From contig NZ_JARVRH010000033.1 in assembly GCF_030209755.1 (NCBI RefSeq), positions 20,187 through 84,186 of the forward strand: a DNA stretch of 64,000 bases. The letters run 5' to 3'. The stretch's first letter is position 1. The number at the start of each line of letters is the position of its first letter. The translations under genes were made by a program, and so were the position numbers. Below are positions 8,896-18,363 of this stretch, one piece after another. Below the pieces are notes generated by a model. That model was not told the origin of the DNA and did not search any database. It saw only the letters and a program-made list of their open reading frames with translations. The DNA comes from Arthrobacter sp. efr-133-TYG-118 (GTDB lineage: Bacteria > Actinomycetota > Actinomycetes > Actinomycetales > Micrococcaceae).

Positions 8896-10119
8896 CTAGT
8901 TCAGCAAGGCGTCGACGAAAGCTTCGGCTTCGAACGGCGCGAGGTCGTCCGGGCCTTCGCCGAGGCCGACAAGCTTGACCGGCACACCGAGGGCCTTTTG
9001 GATCGCGACGACGATCCCGCCCTTCGCGGTGCCGTCGAGCTTCGTTAGTACGATTCCCGTGATGTTGACTACCTCGGAGAAGACCTTGGCCTGGTTCAGG
9101 CCGTTCTGGCCGGTGGTCGCATCCAGTACCAGCAGGACTTCGTCCACTTCGGCCAGCTTCTCGATGACGCGCTTGACCTTGCTCAGCTCGTCCATGAGGC
9201 CGACCTTGTTTTGCAGGCGCCCCGCGGTGTCGATCATCACGACATCCACTTCCTGCTCAATGCCGGCCTTGACGGCTTCGTAGGCGACAGAAGCCGGGTC
9301 CGCGCCGACGACGTGCGACCTCACGGTTGCGACGCCGACACGCTGGCCCCATGTGGCAAGCTGCTCCGCAGCCGCTGCACGGAAGGTGTCGGCTGCGCCC
9401 AACAGGACGTCCTTGTCTTCGGCGACGAGAACCCGCGCCAGCTTGCCAACGGTGGTGGTCTTGCCCACCCCGTTGACGCCGACGACGATCATGATGGCGG
9501 GGTGGGCTCCCTTGCGTTCCACGTTGAGGCTGCGGTCCATCGTGGGGTCCACGAGCTTGATGAGTTCCTCGCGCAGGAGTGCCTTGACGTCCTCCGGGCT
9601 GCGGGTGCCCTGGACCTTTACGCGTGCACGCAAAGCATCGACCAACTGCATGGTGGGCTCGGTGCCGAGGTCGGCAAGGAGCAGTGTTTCTTCGACTTCG
9701 TCCCAGACGTTTTCGTCGATCTTGTCGCTCGAAAGCAGGGCCAGGAGCCCCTTGCCGAGAATGCTGTTGGACTTGACCAATCGCGCCCGAAGCCGGTTGA
9801 GGCGGCCCTCGACAGGCGCGGGGGTCTCCACCTGGATAAGTTCCAGTCCCGCGGCGTCGTCCGGAACGTCGGTCTCCGGTACGGCAAGGTCGGAGGGTTC
9901 GACGACGGGTCCGGGCGACGTGCGGTCCGGTGCGGCCCCGGGGGCGTCGTCGACGATCGTTCCGCCGCCTGCCGGCGCCTTGCCGGCGGGATCGTTGGCG
10001 TCGTGCGTTCCAGCGTAAGTCGAGGAGGACTTCCGCGCCTTGAGCAGGACAGGAATCAGCCCTCCGACCACCACGATGGCAGCGACAATGGACAAAATAA
10101 TGGGGAGGAGATCGTTCAC
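8896..10119 (-). CDS. ftsY: Signal recognition particle receptor FtsY
   Basis: Membrane-associated SRP receptor GTPase that docks ribosome-SRP complexes at the translocon. The 407-aa protein starts with a hydrophobic helix (residues about 4-26, IILSIVAAIVVVGGLIPVLL), an N-terminal anchor typical of actinobacterial FtsY, followed by an acidic Pro/Ala linker (to about residue 105). The NG domain carries P-loop GVNGVGKTTT, DTAGRLQNK and TKLDGTAKGG. It follows smc by 20 bases on the same strand, as in many actinobacteria, and probably shares its transcript. Confidence 0.97.
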   Translation of the reverse strand: MNDLLPIILSIVAAIVVVGGLIPVLLKARKSSSTYAGTHDANDPAGKAPAGGGTIVDDAPGAAPDRTSPGPVVEPSDLAVPETDVPDDAAGLELIQVETPAPVEGRLNRLRARLVKSNSILGKGLLALLSSDKIDENVWDEVEETLLLADLGTEPTMQLVDALRARVKVQGTRSPEDVKALLREELIKLVDPTMDRSLNVERKGAHPAIMIVVGVNGVGKTTTVGKLARVLVAEDKDVLLGAADTFRAAAAEQLATWGQRVGVATVRSHVVGADPASVAYEAVKAGIEQEVDVVMIDTAGRLQNKVGLMDELSKVKRVIEKLAEVDEVLLVLDATTGQNGLNQAKVFSEVVNITGIVLTKLDGTAKGGIVVAIQKALGVPVKLVGLGEGPDDLAPFEAEAFVDALLN

Positions 10120-10139
10120 TCCCCTAGCTTCTCACAAAG

Positions 10140-13100
10140 CTAGACCTCGGCACCGAGCCTCTGGCTGATGACAGTGGACACGCCGTCGCCCCGCATTGTC
10201 ACTCCGTAGAGGGCGTCCGCAACTTCCATGGTCCGCTTCTGGTGCGTAATGACAATCAGCTGGCTGGACTCGCGCAGCTCTTCGAAAATCGTGATGAGCC
10301 TGCCTAGGTTCGTGTCGTCCAGCGCGGCTTCCACTTCATCCATGACATAGAACGGCGAAGGCCGCGCCTTGAAAATCGCCACGAGCAACGCAACAGCCGT
10401 CAGCGACCGTTCGCCACCGGAAAGTAAGGACAACCGCTTGATCTTCTTGCCGGCAGGCCTTGCCTCGACCTCGATGCCGGTGGTCAGCATGTCATCGGGG
10501 TCGGTCAGCACCAATTTGCCTTCCCCGCCCGGGAAGAGCCGCGCAAAGACGTGGTCGAACTGCTTGGAGGTATCCGCGAAGGCCTCGGCAAAGACCTGCT
10601 GGACGCGGTTGTCCACTTCCTTGATGATGTCCAAAAGGTCCTTGCGACTGGACTTGAGGTCTTCCAGCTGCGTGCTCAGGAATTGGTGGCGTTCCTCAAG
10701 TGCGGCAAATTCCTCAAGCGCCAAAGGGTTCACTTTGCCAAGGGCTGCGAGGTCCCGTTCGGCTTTGCGGAGCCGCTTCTCCTGCTCGGCGCGGACAAAG
10801 GGAACACCCTCGACGATGGTGTTTCCGTCCTCATCCACCGCTGCGCGGAGTTCCGCCCATTTGTCCACTGTAGCGGGGGGCACGGGAACGGGCTGCTCCG
10901 GACCGAAGTCGGCCACGAGCTGTTCCGCTGACAGGCCGAGCTCCTCGATGGCGCGCGTTTCCAACGCTTCGATCCTGAGCCTTTGCTGGGCCCGGGCCAG
11001 TTCGTCGCGGTGGACAGAATCCGTCAGTCCCGCCAGCTCCTGGGCCAAGGTCCCGTTACTGCTCCGGACATCGCCGAGTTCCTTTTCGCGCTGCTCCCGG
11101 ACGGCTTCGGCGAGGTCGCGGGCGCGGGCGGCCAGGTCCACTGAAATGTCAACGAAACGCACAGCCTGTTCGACGGCGGAAGCGACGGCGGAGGCCCGCT
11201 CGGCTTGCGCTTTGCGGCGCATGGCCCGGCGCGCGGCTTCCTCACGTGCCCGCCGTTCGCTCGCGGCGGCCCGTTCCAGGGAAGTGGCCCGGTTGCTGGT
11301 TGCGGCGAGCTGTTCCTCGGCACTCCGCAACCCCAGCCTGACCTCCATCTCACGCGACCGGGCGTCGCTGGCAGCCCTGGCCAAGGCATCGCGGTGCTCC
11401 GTGGAAGGCTCTTCCTCCTGGGGGGCTTCTTCTGCCGCGGCCAGCCGTTCCGCTGCAAGCTCAAGGGATTCCTCTGCGACGGCGATGTTCAGTTCGGCCT
11501 TGGCCAGGGACTCCGCCATTCGATCACGTTCCGCGACGGCGCTGCGCAACTGGGAATTCAGGTGGCCAAGCCGTTCTGCGACGGCGGCCAGGCGGGCATC
11601 CGAGTCGTGGAGTTTGTCCAGCGCCGCGTTCGCCCGTTCCTGGGCATCGGCGCGGCGTGCTTCGGCTCCAGCCAACGCGAACTTTCCCCGCTCAAGACGG
11701 GTGGTGAGCTCCAGGAGCCGGGTGTCGGCGTCGTCTACTGCCGCTTGGACCTCAAGGAGCGACGGTGCCGTGGCCGATCCACCGTCCACGGTCAGGGCCC
11801 TGAAGACGTCGCCTTCGCGGGTCACCGCAGTGAGCGTCGGGTTGCCGGCAATGAAGCTCGCCGCCGCGTGCAAGTCGTCGACGACGGCGGTGGACGCGAG
11901 GATTGTCGTTGCGCCGCTCGCTTCGGGGGCGTCAGTCGCCACCAGCTCGGCAGCCCAGCGCGCGCCGTCAGGCAGCGTCGGCAATTCCTTCAGGCCAAGC
12001 TCGGGATCCGCTGAGGATACCGCGCCTGCCACCAAGAGCGAGGCGCGTCCGGCGTCGGCGTCCTTCAACAGCTGCATCGCGGCGACGGCCCCGGCGCTGT
12101 CCGCCACCACGACGGCGTCGGAGGCGCTGCCAAGTGCTGCGGCTACGGCAGTCTCATACCCGGGCTCCACCGTCAGGAGGGAAGCCAGCGAACCGAGGAC
12201 TCCGGGGTGGTCCGAGGACAGAAGCCGCGACGAGCCATCCTTGCGATTGAGTCCAAGCTGCAAAGCATCGCGGCGGGCAGCAAGCGCATCGCGTTCGCGG
12301 ACTTGATCGCGTTCGGCAGCTTTCAGCGCTTCGATCTCGGCGTTGATCTCGTCAAGAAGGGCGCAGGCGTCCTCGTATTCGGCGTCGAGGCTTTCTTCGC
12401 CGTCTTCGACGCCGGCCACTTGTGACTCGAGGGCCGTAAACTCACTTTGTCCGTGCCGACGGCGTTCCTCGCCAGCCGTCAGCGAATCCCTGAGCCTGCC
12501 CCGCTCAGCCTCGGCCGCCTCGGCCCGGGAGCGTGCGGCAGCCAATTGACCTACGAGTTTCGCGAGGCCCTCACGGCGATCGGCTGCCGCCCGCAACACG
12601 GCCGTCAGGCGTTTGTCCTCGGCCGCGGCCAGGTTCTCGGCTTCCTGTTTGGCCGCCGTGGACTCGAGTAGCGCGGCTTGCTTTGCCAGGATGTCGTGCT
12701 CGAGCTCCGACTGTTCCTGCCGGACCCGGGCGGCCTGCCGGTCCAGGTGGTCCGGGTCCCGGCCCGAATCCGGGGCAGCATCGGAGGCGCCAAGGAGACG
12801 GCGGCGCTCGGTCGCGAGCGATCCCAGGGCGCGAAGCCGGTCCCTGGTTGCCGACAGCTGGTACCAGTTGTCCCTGGCGGCATTGAGCCTGGGTGTGGCC
12901 TCAGCTGCGAGTTGCTCGAGTCGGATCTGGCGTTGGCGGCCGGCGCCGAGCTCGGCTTCAACTACCTCGCGGCGCTCTTTCAACGCCGCTTCGTCGGCGA
13001 CGTCCTTCTGCAACGCCCGGGTGAGCTGGACGAGATCATCGGCCAACAGCCTGGACTTGGCGTCACGGACGTCGAACTGCACGGTCTGGGCGCGGCGGGC

Positions 13101-13733
13101 GACTTCGGCCTGTTTGCCCAGCGGCGTGAGTTGACGGCGGATTTCCGCCGTCAGGTCGCCAAGGCGTTGCAGGTTCGCCTGCATGGCTTCCAGCTTGCGG
13201 ACAGTCTTTTCCTTGCGACGCCGGTGCTTGAGGATGCCTGCGGCTTCTTCGATGAATCCCCTGCGGTCCTCGGGCGTCGCGTGCAGGACACGGTCCAACT
13301 GCCCCTGCCCCACGATCACATGCATCTCCCGGCCAAGGCCTGAATCCGAGAGCAGTTCCTGGATGTCCAGGAGGCGGCATGGCGAGCCGTTGATGGCATA
13401 CTCGGATCCGCCGGTCCGGAACAGCGTGCGGGAAATGGTGACTTCGCTGTATTCAATCGGCAGGGCGCCGTCGGCGTTGTCGATCGTCAGGGCAACGTGT
13501 GCGCGGCCCAGAGGGGGCCGCCCCGATGTGCCGGCGAAGATGACGTCTTCCATTTTGCCGCCGCGCAGGGTCTTTGCACCTTGTTCGCCCATGACCCAGG
13601 CCAGCGCGTCAACAACATTGGACTTGCCCGAACCGTTGGGGCCGACAACTGCGGTGACACCCGGCTCGAAGTCGAACGTCGTGGCCGACGCGAACGACTT
13701 GAATCCCCGGACAGTCAAACTTTTCAGATGCAA
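10140..13733 (-). CDS. smc: Chromosome segregation protein SMC
   Basis: Condensin ATPase that organises and segregates the chromosome together with ScpA/ScpB. Architecture is canonical: N-terminal head with Walker A GPNGSGKS (residues 31-38), two long coiled coils rich in Glu, Arg, Ala and Leu, a central hinge (GVLGSLASLLTVEPGYE region), and a C-terminal head with signature LLSGGERS and Walker B FYVMDEVEAALDD. Total is about 1197 aa. TTG at 13733 was chosen because it gives MHLKSLTVRGFKSF, the usual SMC N-terminus, with AAAGAG upstream; another TTG seven codons earlier (13754) is possible. It lies upstream of ftsY. Confidence 0.97.
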   Translation of the reverse strand: MHLKSLTVRGFKSFASATTFDFEPGVTAVVGPNGSGKSNVVDALAWVMGEQGAKTLRGGKMEDVIFAGTSGRPPLGRAHVALTIDNADGALPIEYSEVTISRTLFRTGGSEYAINGSPCRLLDIQELLSDSGLGREMHVIVGQGQLDRVLHATPEDRRGFIEEAAGILKHRRRKEKTVRKLEAMQANLQRLGDLTAEIRRQLTPLGKQAEVARRAQTVQFDVRDAKSRLLADDLVQLTRALQKDVADEAALKERREVVEAELGAGRQRQIRLEQLAAEATPRLNAARDNWYQLSATRDRLRALGSLATERRRLLGASDAAPDSGRDPDHLDRQAARVRQEQSELEHDILAKQAALLESTAAKQEAENLAAAEDKRLTAVLRAAADRREGLAKLVGQLAAARSRAEAAEAERGRLRDSLTAGEERRRHGQSEFTALESQVAGVEDGEESLDAEYEDACALLDEINAEIEALKAAERDQVRERDALAARRDALQLGLNRKDGSSRLLSSDHPGVLGSLASLLTVEPGYETAVAAALGSASDAVVVADSAGAVAAMQLLKDADAGRASLLVAGAVSSADPELGLKELPTLPDGARWAAELVATDAPEASGATTILASTAVVDDLHAAASFIAGNPTLTAVTREGDVFRALTVDGGSATAPSLLEVQAAVDDADTRLLELTTRLERGKFALAGAEARRADAQERANAALDKLHDSDARLAAVAERLGHLNSQLRSAVAERDRMAESLAKAELNIAVAEESLELAAERLAAAEEAPQEEEPSTEHRDALARAASDARSREMEVRLGLRSAEEQLAATSNRATSLERAAASERRAREEAARRAMRRKAQAERASAVASAVEQAVRFVDISVDLAARARDLAEAVREQREKELGDVRSSNGTLAQELAGLTDSVHRDELARAQQRLRIEALETRAIEELGLSAEQLVADFGPEQPVPVPPATVDKWAELRAAVDEDGNTIVEGVPFVRAEQEKRLRKAERDLAALGKVNPLALEEFAALEERHQFLSTQLEDLKSSRKDLLDIIKEVDNRVQQVFAEAFADTSKQFDHVFARLFPGGEGKLVLTDPDDMLTTGIEVEARPAGKKIKRLSLLSGGERSLTAVALLVAIFKARPSPFYVMDEVEAALDDTNLGRLITIFEELRESSQLIVITHQKRTMEVADALYGVTMRGDGVSTVISQRLGAEV

Positions 13734-13831
13734 GGTGTTTCGGTTCTCTTTCAATGGCGGCAGCGGCTGCTTTACGGCCTAAATCTACCGCTCTCCCGCC
13801 GAATGGCCCGGATTGGCTGCGGCTGGGCGTA

Positions 13832-14944
13832 CTACCGGACAACTGACGGAGACCATGCATGCTCAATGAAGAGGGCAGGCGGCGCGGACGCGTCGGTCCT
13901 GATCGACCAGATGTCGCTGTCGGCTTCAGAGCCGTTACGCGGCAGACCGTACAGCAGGGTGGAGTTATCCAGCCACTCAATCTGGTCGTCGATGCTCTGC
14001 TGCTCGGACAGCACGGTCTCCTTGCCGCTGGCGAGGTCCAGGACGGCGATACGGCGGTGGCCGGTCAGGGACCCGGTGTCACTCTTCTTGTAGGCGATGC
14101 GGGTGCCGTCCGGGGATACGGAGGGGCATTCAATCCCAGCGCGGACCACAGTGAGCGTCCGCCCGGCGATGCTCCCCTTTACCAGCCAGATTTTGCCCTG
14201 GGAAGAGGCCGTTGCATAGAAAACATCGGGCTGCCCGGGAACGAAGGTGACGCCCCAGATGTTCCTGTCGGTGGCCTTGATCCTGTTTCCGTCCAGGATC
14301 AGGGCGAAGCCTTCGAGGTTTCCGCTGACCGGCCCGGCCTGGTCCCGGATGACAGTTTCCGTTGAGAATCCGGCTGCGGAGTATGAGTGGCCGGACACGA
14401 AAACGGTGGAGGCCATCAGCGAACCGTCGGCATTCGTCCGTGCCCTGCTGGGGATCCCTGGAAGAGGCCAGCTGGACGTCTGCTTCCAGCGGCTGTCGTA
14501 CACCGTGGCTTGGAAGTTTGTAGCCAGCTCGTGTTTCGTCTGCAGGCAGAACGCCATCTCGGCCGTGCCATAGACCCGGTCACAGGCTATTCCGCTCAGT
14601 GCCCGCGGGCCACCCGGATCCGTCAAAGGTACTGTCGCAGCCTCGCCGAAGCCTTGGCCCGGGGCAGTGTTGCGGAAGAGAACGAAGGGTGCCACTGGCA
14701 AGGCCTCGGACGTGGTGACTTCAACAGGCGGCGGCGCGGCTAGGCTGTCCTTGGCACCCTGGAATTCCAGCGCCGCATATATTCCAGCCGCCGCGATGGC
14801 CGTCACCGTGATGACAAGCAGCGTTATGACGCGCTGCCTGCTGATCATCAACCGTTGCCCGGTTGATCCGCCGGTCCGTTCATGAGTGGTGGGCGGGATT
14901 GCCGCCCCGCGCGTTGCAGCCGTCTTCCGGCTGCGCGACGTCAT
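13832..14944 (-). CDS. Membrane-anchored TolB/WD40-like beta-propeller protein
   Basis: Protein of 370 aa with a single N-terminal membrane helix (about residues 33-57, VITLLVITVTAIAAAGIYAAL), so the bulk is outside the cytoplasm. The rest looks like a beta-propeller: repeated blades with patterns such as SVSPDGTRIAYKK and DSDIWSIRTD resemble the PD40/TolB-like repeat. No catalytic residues were recognised. Its ATG overlaps the stop of the upstream MFS gene by four bases (ATGA), so the two are translationally coupled and may work together, for example in sensing or export; that is inference. The pair sits between mutM and smc, which are neighbours in many related genomes. Confidence 0.7.
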   Translation of the reverse strand: MTSRSRKTAATRGAAIPPTTHERTGGSTGQRLMISRQRVITLLVITVTAIAAAGIYAALEFQGAKDSLAAPPPVEVTTSEALPVAPFVLFRNTAPGQGFGEAATVPLTDPGGPRALSGIACDRVYGTAEMAFCLQTKHELATNFQATVYDSRWKQTSSWPLPGIPSRARTNADGSLMASTVFVSGHSYSAAGFSTETVIRDQAGPVSGNLEGFALILDGNRIKATDRNIWGVTFVPGQPDVFYATASSQGKIWLVKGSIAGRTLTVVRAGIECPSVSPDGTRIAYKKSDTGSLTGHRRIAVLDLASGKETVLSEQQSIDDQIEWLDNSTLLYGLPRNGSEADSDIWSIRTDASAPPALFIEHAWSPSVVR

Positions 14945-16209
14945 GCGCGGGCCGCCGGTTTCCGCGACGTGCCCATGAGCATGGCCGTGGCCGCCAGCAC
15001 CGCAGCCAACACGACGGCGGCTGTCAGCATGGCAGCTGACGCTCCGATAGCGAACCAGAGGATCCCGAAACCCGCTGACGCCGCCATCCGGCATAGAGCG
15101 ACGACGGTCTGGGCGGCGCCGATGCTTGTGGCGACCTTCTCCGGCCTGACCAACCGGCTGGAGAGCGCTGCCAGCACGCCATCGGTGGCGGCGTAGAACA
15201 GCCCCAACAGCATCAGGCAGGCCGCCGTGACACCGATCCCTCCAAAGGGGGCCGCAGCCAGCACATAGCAGGCCAGCAGGGCAAGGTGGCCTCCGAGGAA
15301 CACCCGGACCCGGCCCCAGCGATCTGCAAGCCGCCCCATCGGAACCGCCAGGACGAGGTAGAAGATATTCGTTCCCACATAGAGCAGCGGGAACCATTGC
15401 ACGGCGAACGAGTCCCGGTCCTGCAGGACCAGGTAGATAAATCCGTCCCCAACTGTCAGCAGGGCCAACAGCCCGGCCGTCACAAGCAGCCTCGTGAGTC
15501 CGGGTTCCTTCAGCTGGCTCCATCTAAAGGCATGACGTGCGCCTGTCCGCGCCCCTGCCGCGCGCGGCGTCCTCCGGTCCGGCACCACCAAGACCAACAC
15601 GGCTACGCCGATCACCGCGAACGCCACTGACACCACAAAGACCGTGCCGAACCCGTTCGGGATCAGCAGGAGGACCAGGAACGCCAGCAACGGCCCTGCT
15701 GCGGCGCCTATGTTGTCCAGCATCCGGTGCACGCCGAAAGATCTGGCCAGATGTTCCGGCTGGGCTTCTGCCGAGATCAGGGCATCTCGCGGTGCTGTGC
15801 GGATGCCCTTGCCGATGCGGTCACCGGCGACGATCCCGATGAGCGACCAGAATCCGCCAACGAACAGGAGCCCAATCCGTGCCAGCATGGACAGCCCATA
15901 GCCGGCCATGGCCACCCGCTTCGGGTGCCCGGTACGGTCGGATGCCCAGCCGGCAGCAATTCGCACAATGGCGCTGGCGCCCTGGTTGAGCCCGTCAATG
16001 AACCCGTAAGCGATGGTCGAGAGGCCCATGAAACCCGTGACGTACAGGGGGAGGATGGCCGAGACGGACTCGGAGGAAACATCGGTGGCCATGCTGACGA
16101 TTCCGAGCCAGAGGATGACAGGCGACAACCGGAAGGCGACCCCCGAACCAGCCGCCAGTTCGGCGCCTGCTGTGGCGGGGTCCGTTTTGCCGCCGGTGCG
16201 GTCAGCCAT
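14941..16209 (-). CDS. MFS transporter
   Basis: Twelve-helix secondary transporter (422 aa from ATG 16209). The motif A-like loop reads AAGWASDRTGHPKR, then the RIGKGIRTAPRDAL segment after helix 4, which recurs in a subfamily of MFS permeases often annotated as multidrug or unknown exporters. The second half repeats the loop as MGRLADRWGRVR. An upstream in-frame extension of about 31 residues is Arg-rich and unlikely to be translated; a GTG four codons before the chosen ATG is also possible. It is coupled by a 4-base overlap to the TolB-like gene. The substrate is unknown. Confidence 0.85.
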   Translation of the reverse strand: MADRTGGKTDPATAGAELAAGSGVAFRLSPVILWLGIVSMATDVSSESVSAILPLYVTGFMGLSTIAYGFIDGLNQGASAIVRIAAGWASDRTGHPKRVAMAGYGLSMLARIGLLFVGGFWSLIGIVAGDRIGKGIRTAPRDALISAEAQPEHLARSFGVHRMLDNIGAAAGPLLAFLVLLLIPNGFGTVFVVSVAFAVIGVAVLVLVVPDRRTPRAAGARTGARHAFRWSQLKEPGLTRLLVTAGLLALLTVGDGFIYLVLQDRDSFAVQWFPLLYVGTNIFYLVLAVPMGRLADRWGRVRVFLGGHLALLACYVLAAAPFGGIGVTAACLMLLGLFYAATDGVLAALSSRLVRPEKVATSIGAAQTVVALCRMAASAGFGILWFAIGASAAMLTAAVVLAAVLAATAMLMGTSRKPAARA

Positions 16210-16368
16210 CGAGATGTACACAGGCGGCCCGTTCTCTCGTCTCCTAACCCGTGGCGTCCGGCGATCCAGACAGCCCAGGCTCCCATGGCGGCAGTCTGTC
16301 ACCGGGAGGGAGGAATTGAGTAGCGTAGTACTACCTGTTTTGCGTGCCCGTCCAGGATTTCCGGGCTG

Positions 16369-17349
16369 CTACCAGCGGCCGTTGCGCGGCTTCGGCTGGC
16401 AGATAGGGCAACTGTACGAGGAGCGGTTCATGAATTGCTCGCGTTTGATCACACCCGGAAGTCCAACAGCGGAACAACGCCTGCACGGCTCGCCCGCCCG
16501 GCCATAGGCATCCAAGGACCGGGCAAAGTATCCCGAAGCTCCGTTGACATTGACGTAAAGCGAATCAAAGCTCGTCCCGCCGGCCGCGAGGGCGTCGCTC
16601 ATGACTTCCTTCGCGGCATCGACGACCCTCAGCGCGTCGGCCCGCTTAAGGGTGTCTGTCGGCTTGGCATAGTGGAGCCTGGCCCGCCAGAGGGCTTCAT
16701 CGGCGTAGATGTTGCCTATCCCGGAAATAACACCCTGATCCAACAAGGCACGCTTGAGCCCTGTTTTCCGGGCCTTGACCTTACGGTAGAACGCGTCAAA
16801 GGAAAAGTGCGGATCCAAGGGATCGCGGGCGATGTGCGAAGCTTCTTCGGCAATTTCCGGAAGGGGCGTCTCGCCCTGGCCGCCGGGACCGCCGTCGGAC
16901 GTCGGTACAAGGGACGTGACAAAAAGTCCGCCGAAGATCCGCTGGTCCACAAACCGCAACTCCTCGGGCATGCCGTCGGAACTGCTGAGGCGGAGACGGA
17001 CTTTGAGGTGCTTCTCATCGGGAACCCGGGGGTCCTGCATGAGGAGCTGCCCGCTCATGCCGAGGTGCGCCATCAGCGCGACGCCGGGCATCGCCTCGAC
17101 CGGCATCGCTTCTCCTGTGCCGCCCGCGCCGCGGGGTTCCTCGGTCAGCAGGGGCATCCACAGGAACTTACCCCGGCGGACCACATCCAAAACCGTGGAG
17201 TTCTCAAGGTTGCCGATAAAGTCTTCCGTGCCCAACGCGTGGCGGCGGATGGAACGGGGGTCAAGGACGTCCACGGACGTAATGGTCCGGCCGCGCACCC
17301 AACGTGCCAGGCCGCGGCGGACCACTTCGACTTCGGGCAGTTCCGGCAT
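16369..17349 (-). CDS. mutM: Formamidopyrimidine-DNA glycosylase (Fpg/MutM)
   Basis: Base-excision repair enzyme that removes 8-oxoguanine and formamidopyrimidines and cleaves the abasic site. The N-terminus MPELPEVE provides the catalytic Pro1 (after Met removal) and Glu2; Lys61 in RRGKFLW corresponds to the DNA-binding Lys57. The C-terminal zinc finger is complete (CRRC ... CPIC) with the Arg of the NRSSYSC stretch. At 326 aa it is longer than usual (270-290) because of two Gly/Pro/Glu-rich insertions, roughly residues 69-88 and 148-165, probably surface loops. It starts six bases after the rnc stop in the same operon. Confidence 0.96.
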   Translation of the reverse strand: MPELPEVEVVRRGLARWVRGRTITSVDVLDPRSIRRHALGTEDFIGNLENSTVLDVVRRGKFLWMPLLTEEPRGAGGTGEAMPVEAMPGVALMAHLGMSGQLLMQDPRVPDEKHLKVRLRLSSSDGMPEELRFVDQRIFGGLFVTSLVPTSDGGPGGQGETPLPEIAEEASHIARDPLDPHFSFDAFYRKVKARKTGLKRALLDQGVISGIGNIYADEALWRARLHYAKPTDTLKRADALRVVDAAKEVMSDALAAGGTSFDSLYVNVNGASGYFARSLDAYGRAGEPCRRCSAVGLPGVIKREQFMNRSSYSCPICQPKPRNGRW

Positions 17350-17355
17350 GTGGAA

Positions 17356-18105
17356 TCAGGCGCTGTGCGCAGGATCAGCTGGAGAGTCGGCTTTGCTGTT
17401 CAGCGTAACCTTGCTGTTCAGTGTGACTTTGCTGTTAAGGGTGCGCCACGCATCCGCGGCGGCTTCCTGCTCGGCTTCCTTTTTGGAGTGGCCCGTGCCT
17501 TTGCCGTAGGCGGTGCCGCCGATCTGGAGCACTGCCTCAAAGCTGCGCGCGTGGTCCGGACCGGAGCCTTCGACGGCATAGTAGATGGACCCGAGCTGCC
17601 GGCTCGCGGCAAGCTCCTGCATGCTGGTCTTCCAGTCGGTGCCGGCCCCGAGGGCTGCGGCGTCCTTGAGCAAGGGACCAACGAGCCGCATGACGAGCTG
17701 CCGGGCGGTCTCAATGTCGTTGGAAAGGTAAGTGGCACCAATGAGCGCTTCCATGGTGTCCGCGAGAATTGAAGACTTGTTCTTACCGTCGGTGAGCCTT
17801 TCGCCCTGCCCGAGGTAGATGAATTCGCCGATGCCGAGATCCCGGCCGATACCTGCCAAGGCGCGGGTGCTGACGACGGCGGACCGTCGCTTGGCGAGTT
17901 CGCCTTCCGGCAGTGCCGGGTTGTCGCGGTACAGCGAATCGGTCACGGAAAAGCCCAGAATGGAGTCGCCCAGGAATTCGAGGCGCTCGTTGGTGGGAAT
18001 CCCGCCATTTTCATACGCGTATGAACGATGTGTCAGAGCAAGACGAAGCGTCTCGGCGTCAATGGAGACACCGAGACGCTTCAGAAGCTCTTCAGTTGAA
18101 GACAT
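17356..18105 (-). CDS. rnc: Ribonuclease III
   Basis: Double-strand-specific endoribonuclease for rRNA and mRNA processing. The 249-aa protein has the catalytic domain with signature NERLEFLGDS (metal-binding Glu and Asp) and the second acidic pair in DTMEALIGATYL, followed by a double-stranded RNA-binding domain (DWKTSMQELA to KKEAEQEAAADAWRTL). The C-terminal tail contains three tandem TLNSKV units, which are not part of the usual fold. ATG 18105 gives MSSTEELLKRLG; the open frame upstream overlaps rpmF and is rejected. It lies in the DUF177-rpmF-rnc-mutM order typical of actinobacteria. Confidence 0.97.
   Translation of the reverse strand: MSSTEELLKRLGVSIDAETLRLALTHRSYAYENGGIPTNERLEFLGDSILGFSVTDSLYRDNPALPEGELAKRRSAVVSTRALAGIGRDLGIGEFIYLGQGERLTDGKNKSSILADTMEALIGATYLSNDIETARQLVMRLVGPLLKDAAALGAGTDWKTSMQELAASRQLGSIYYAVEGSGPDHARSFEAVLQIGGTAYGKGTGHSKKEAEQEAAADAWRTLNSKVTLNSKVTLNSKADSPADPAHSA
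17391..17444 (-). repeat. Three tandem 18-bp units inside the rnc 3' end
   Basis: Three head-to-tail 18-base units, differing at a few synonymous positions plus a diverged end, encode TLNSKV-TLNSKV-TLNSKA in the tail of RNase III. The in-frame unit length makes it a candidate variable-number repeat. Confidence 0.8.
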
Positions 18106-18127
18106 CCTTGTCAGCCTTGTGGCGGAT

Positions 18128-18331
18128 TTAGACGTCTGCGACCTTGCGGCCCTTGTATTCAAGGAACAGCGCAGTCCCGGCAGAGTCGGTGACGACCTTT
18201 GCCTGGTGCGGCAGGCTGTAAACAACCTGTCCGTTTTCGATGGTCTTGACCAAGTTGGGGGCAGTTGCCTTCCACTGGGCACGGCGGGCGCGTGTATTTG
18301 CGCGAGACATTTTCCGCTTGGGAACAGCCAC
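18128..18331 (-). CDS. rpmF: Ribosomal protein L32
   Basis: Small basic 50S subunit protein, 67 aa, starting MAVPKRKMSRANTRARRAQW, the standard L32 N-terminus. No Cys residues are present, so this is the zinc-independent (C-minus) form. It lies between the DUF177 gene and rnc on the same strand, the usual arrangement. Confidence 0.97.
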   Translation of the reverse strand: MAVPKRKMSRANTRARRAQWKATAPNLVKTIENGQVVYSLPHQAKVVTDSAGTALFLEYKGRKVADV

Positions 18332-18363
18332 GGCTATCTCATTTCTCTTTTAGTCAGCACTTA

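Noticed and set aside
10369..12306. Open plus-strand frame of about 645 codons inside smc
   Set aside because: Antisense shadow of the smc coiled-coil codons; Ser/Arg/Ala-rich and no recognised domain.
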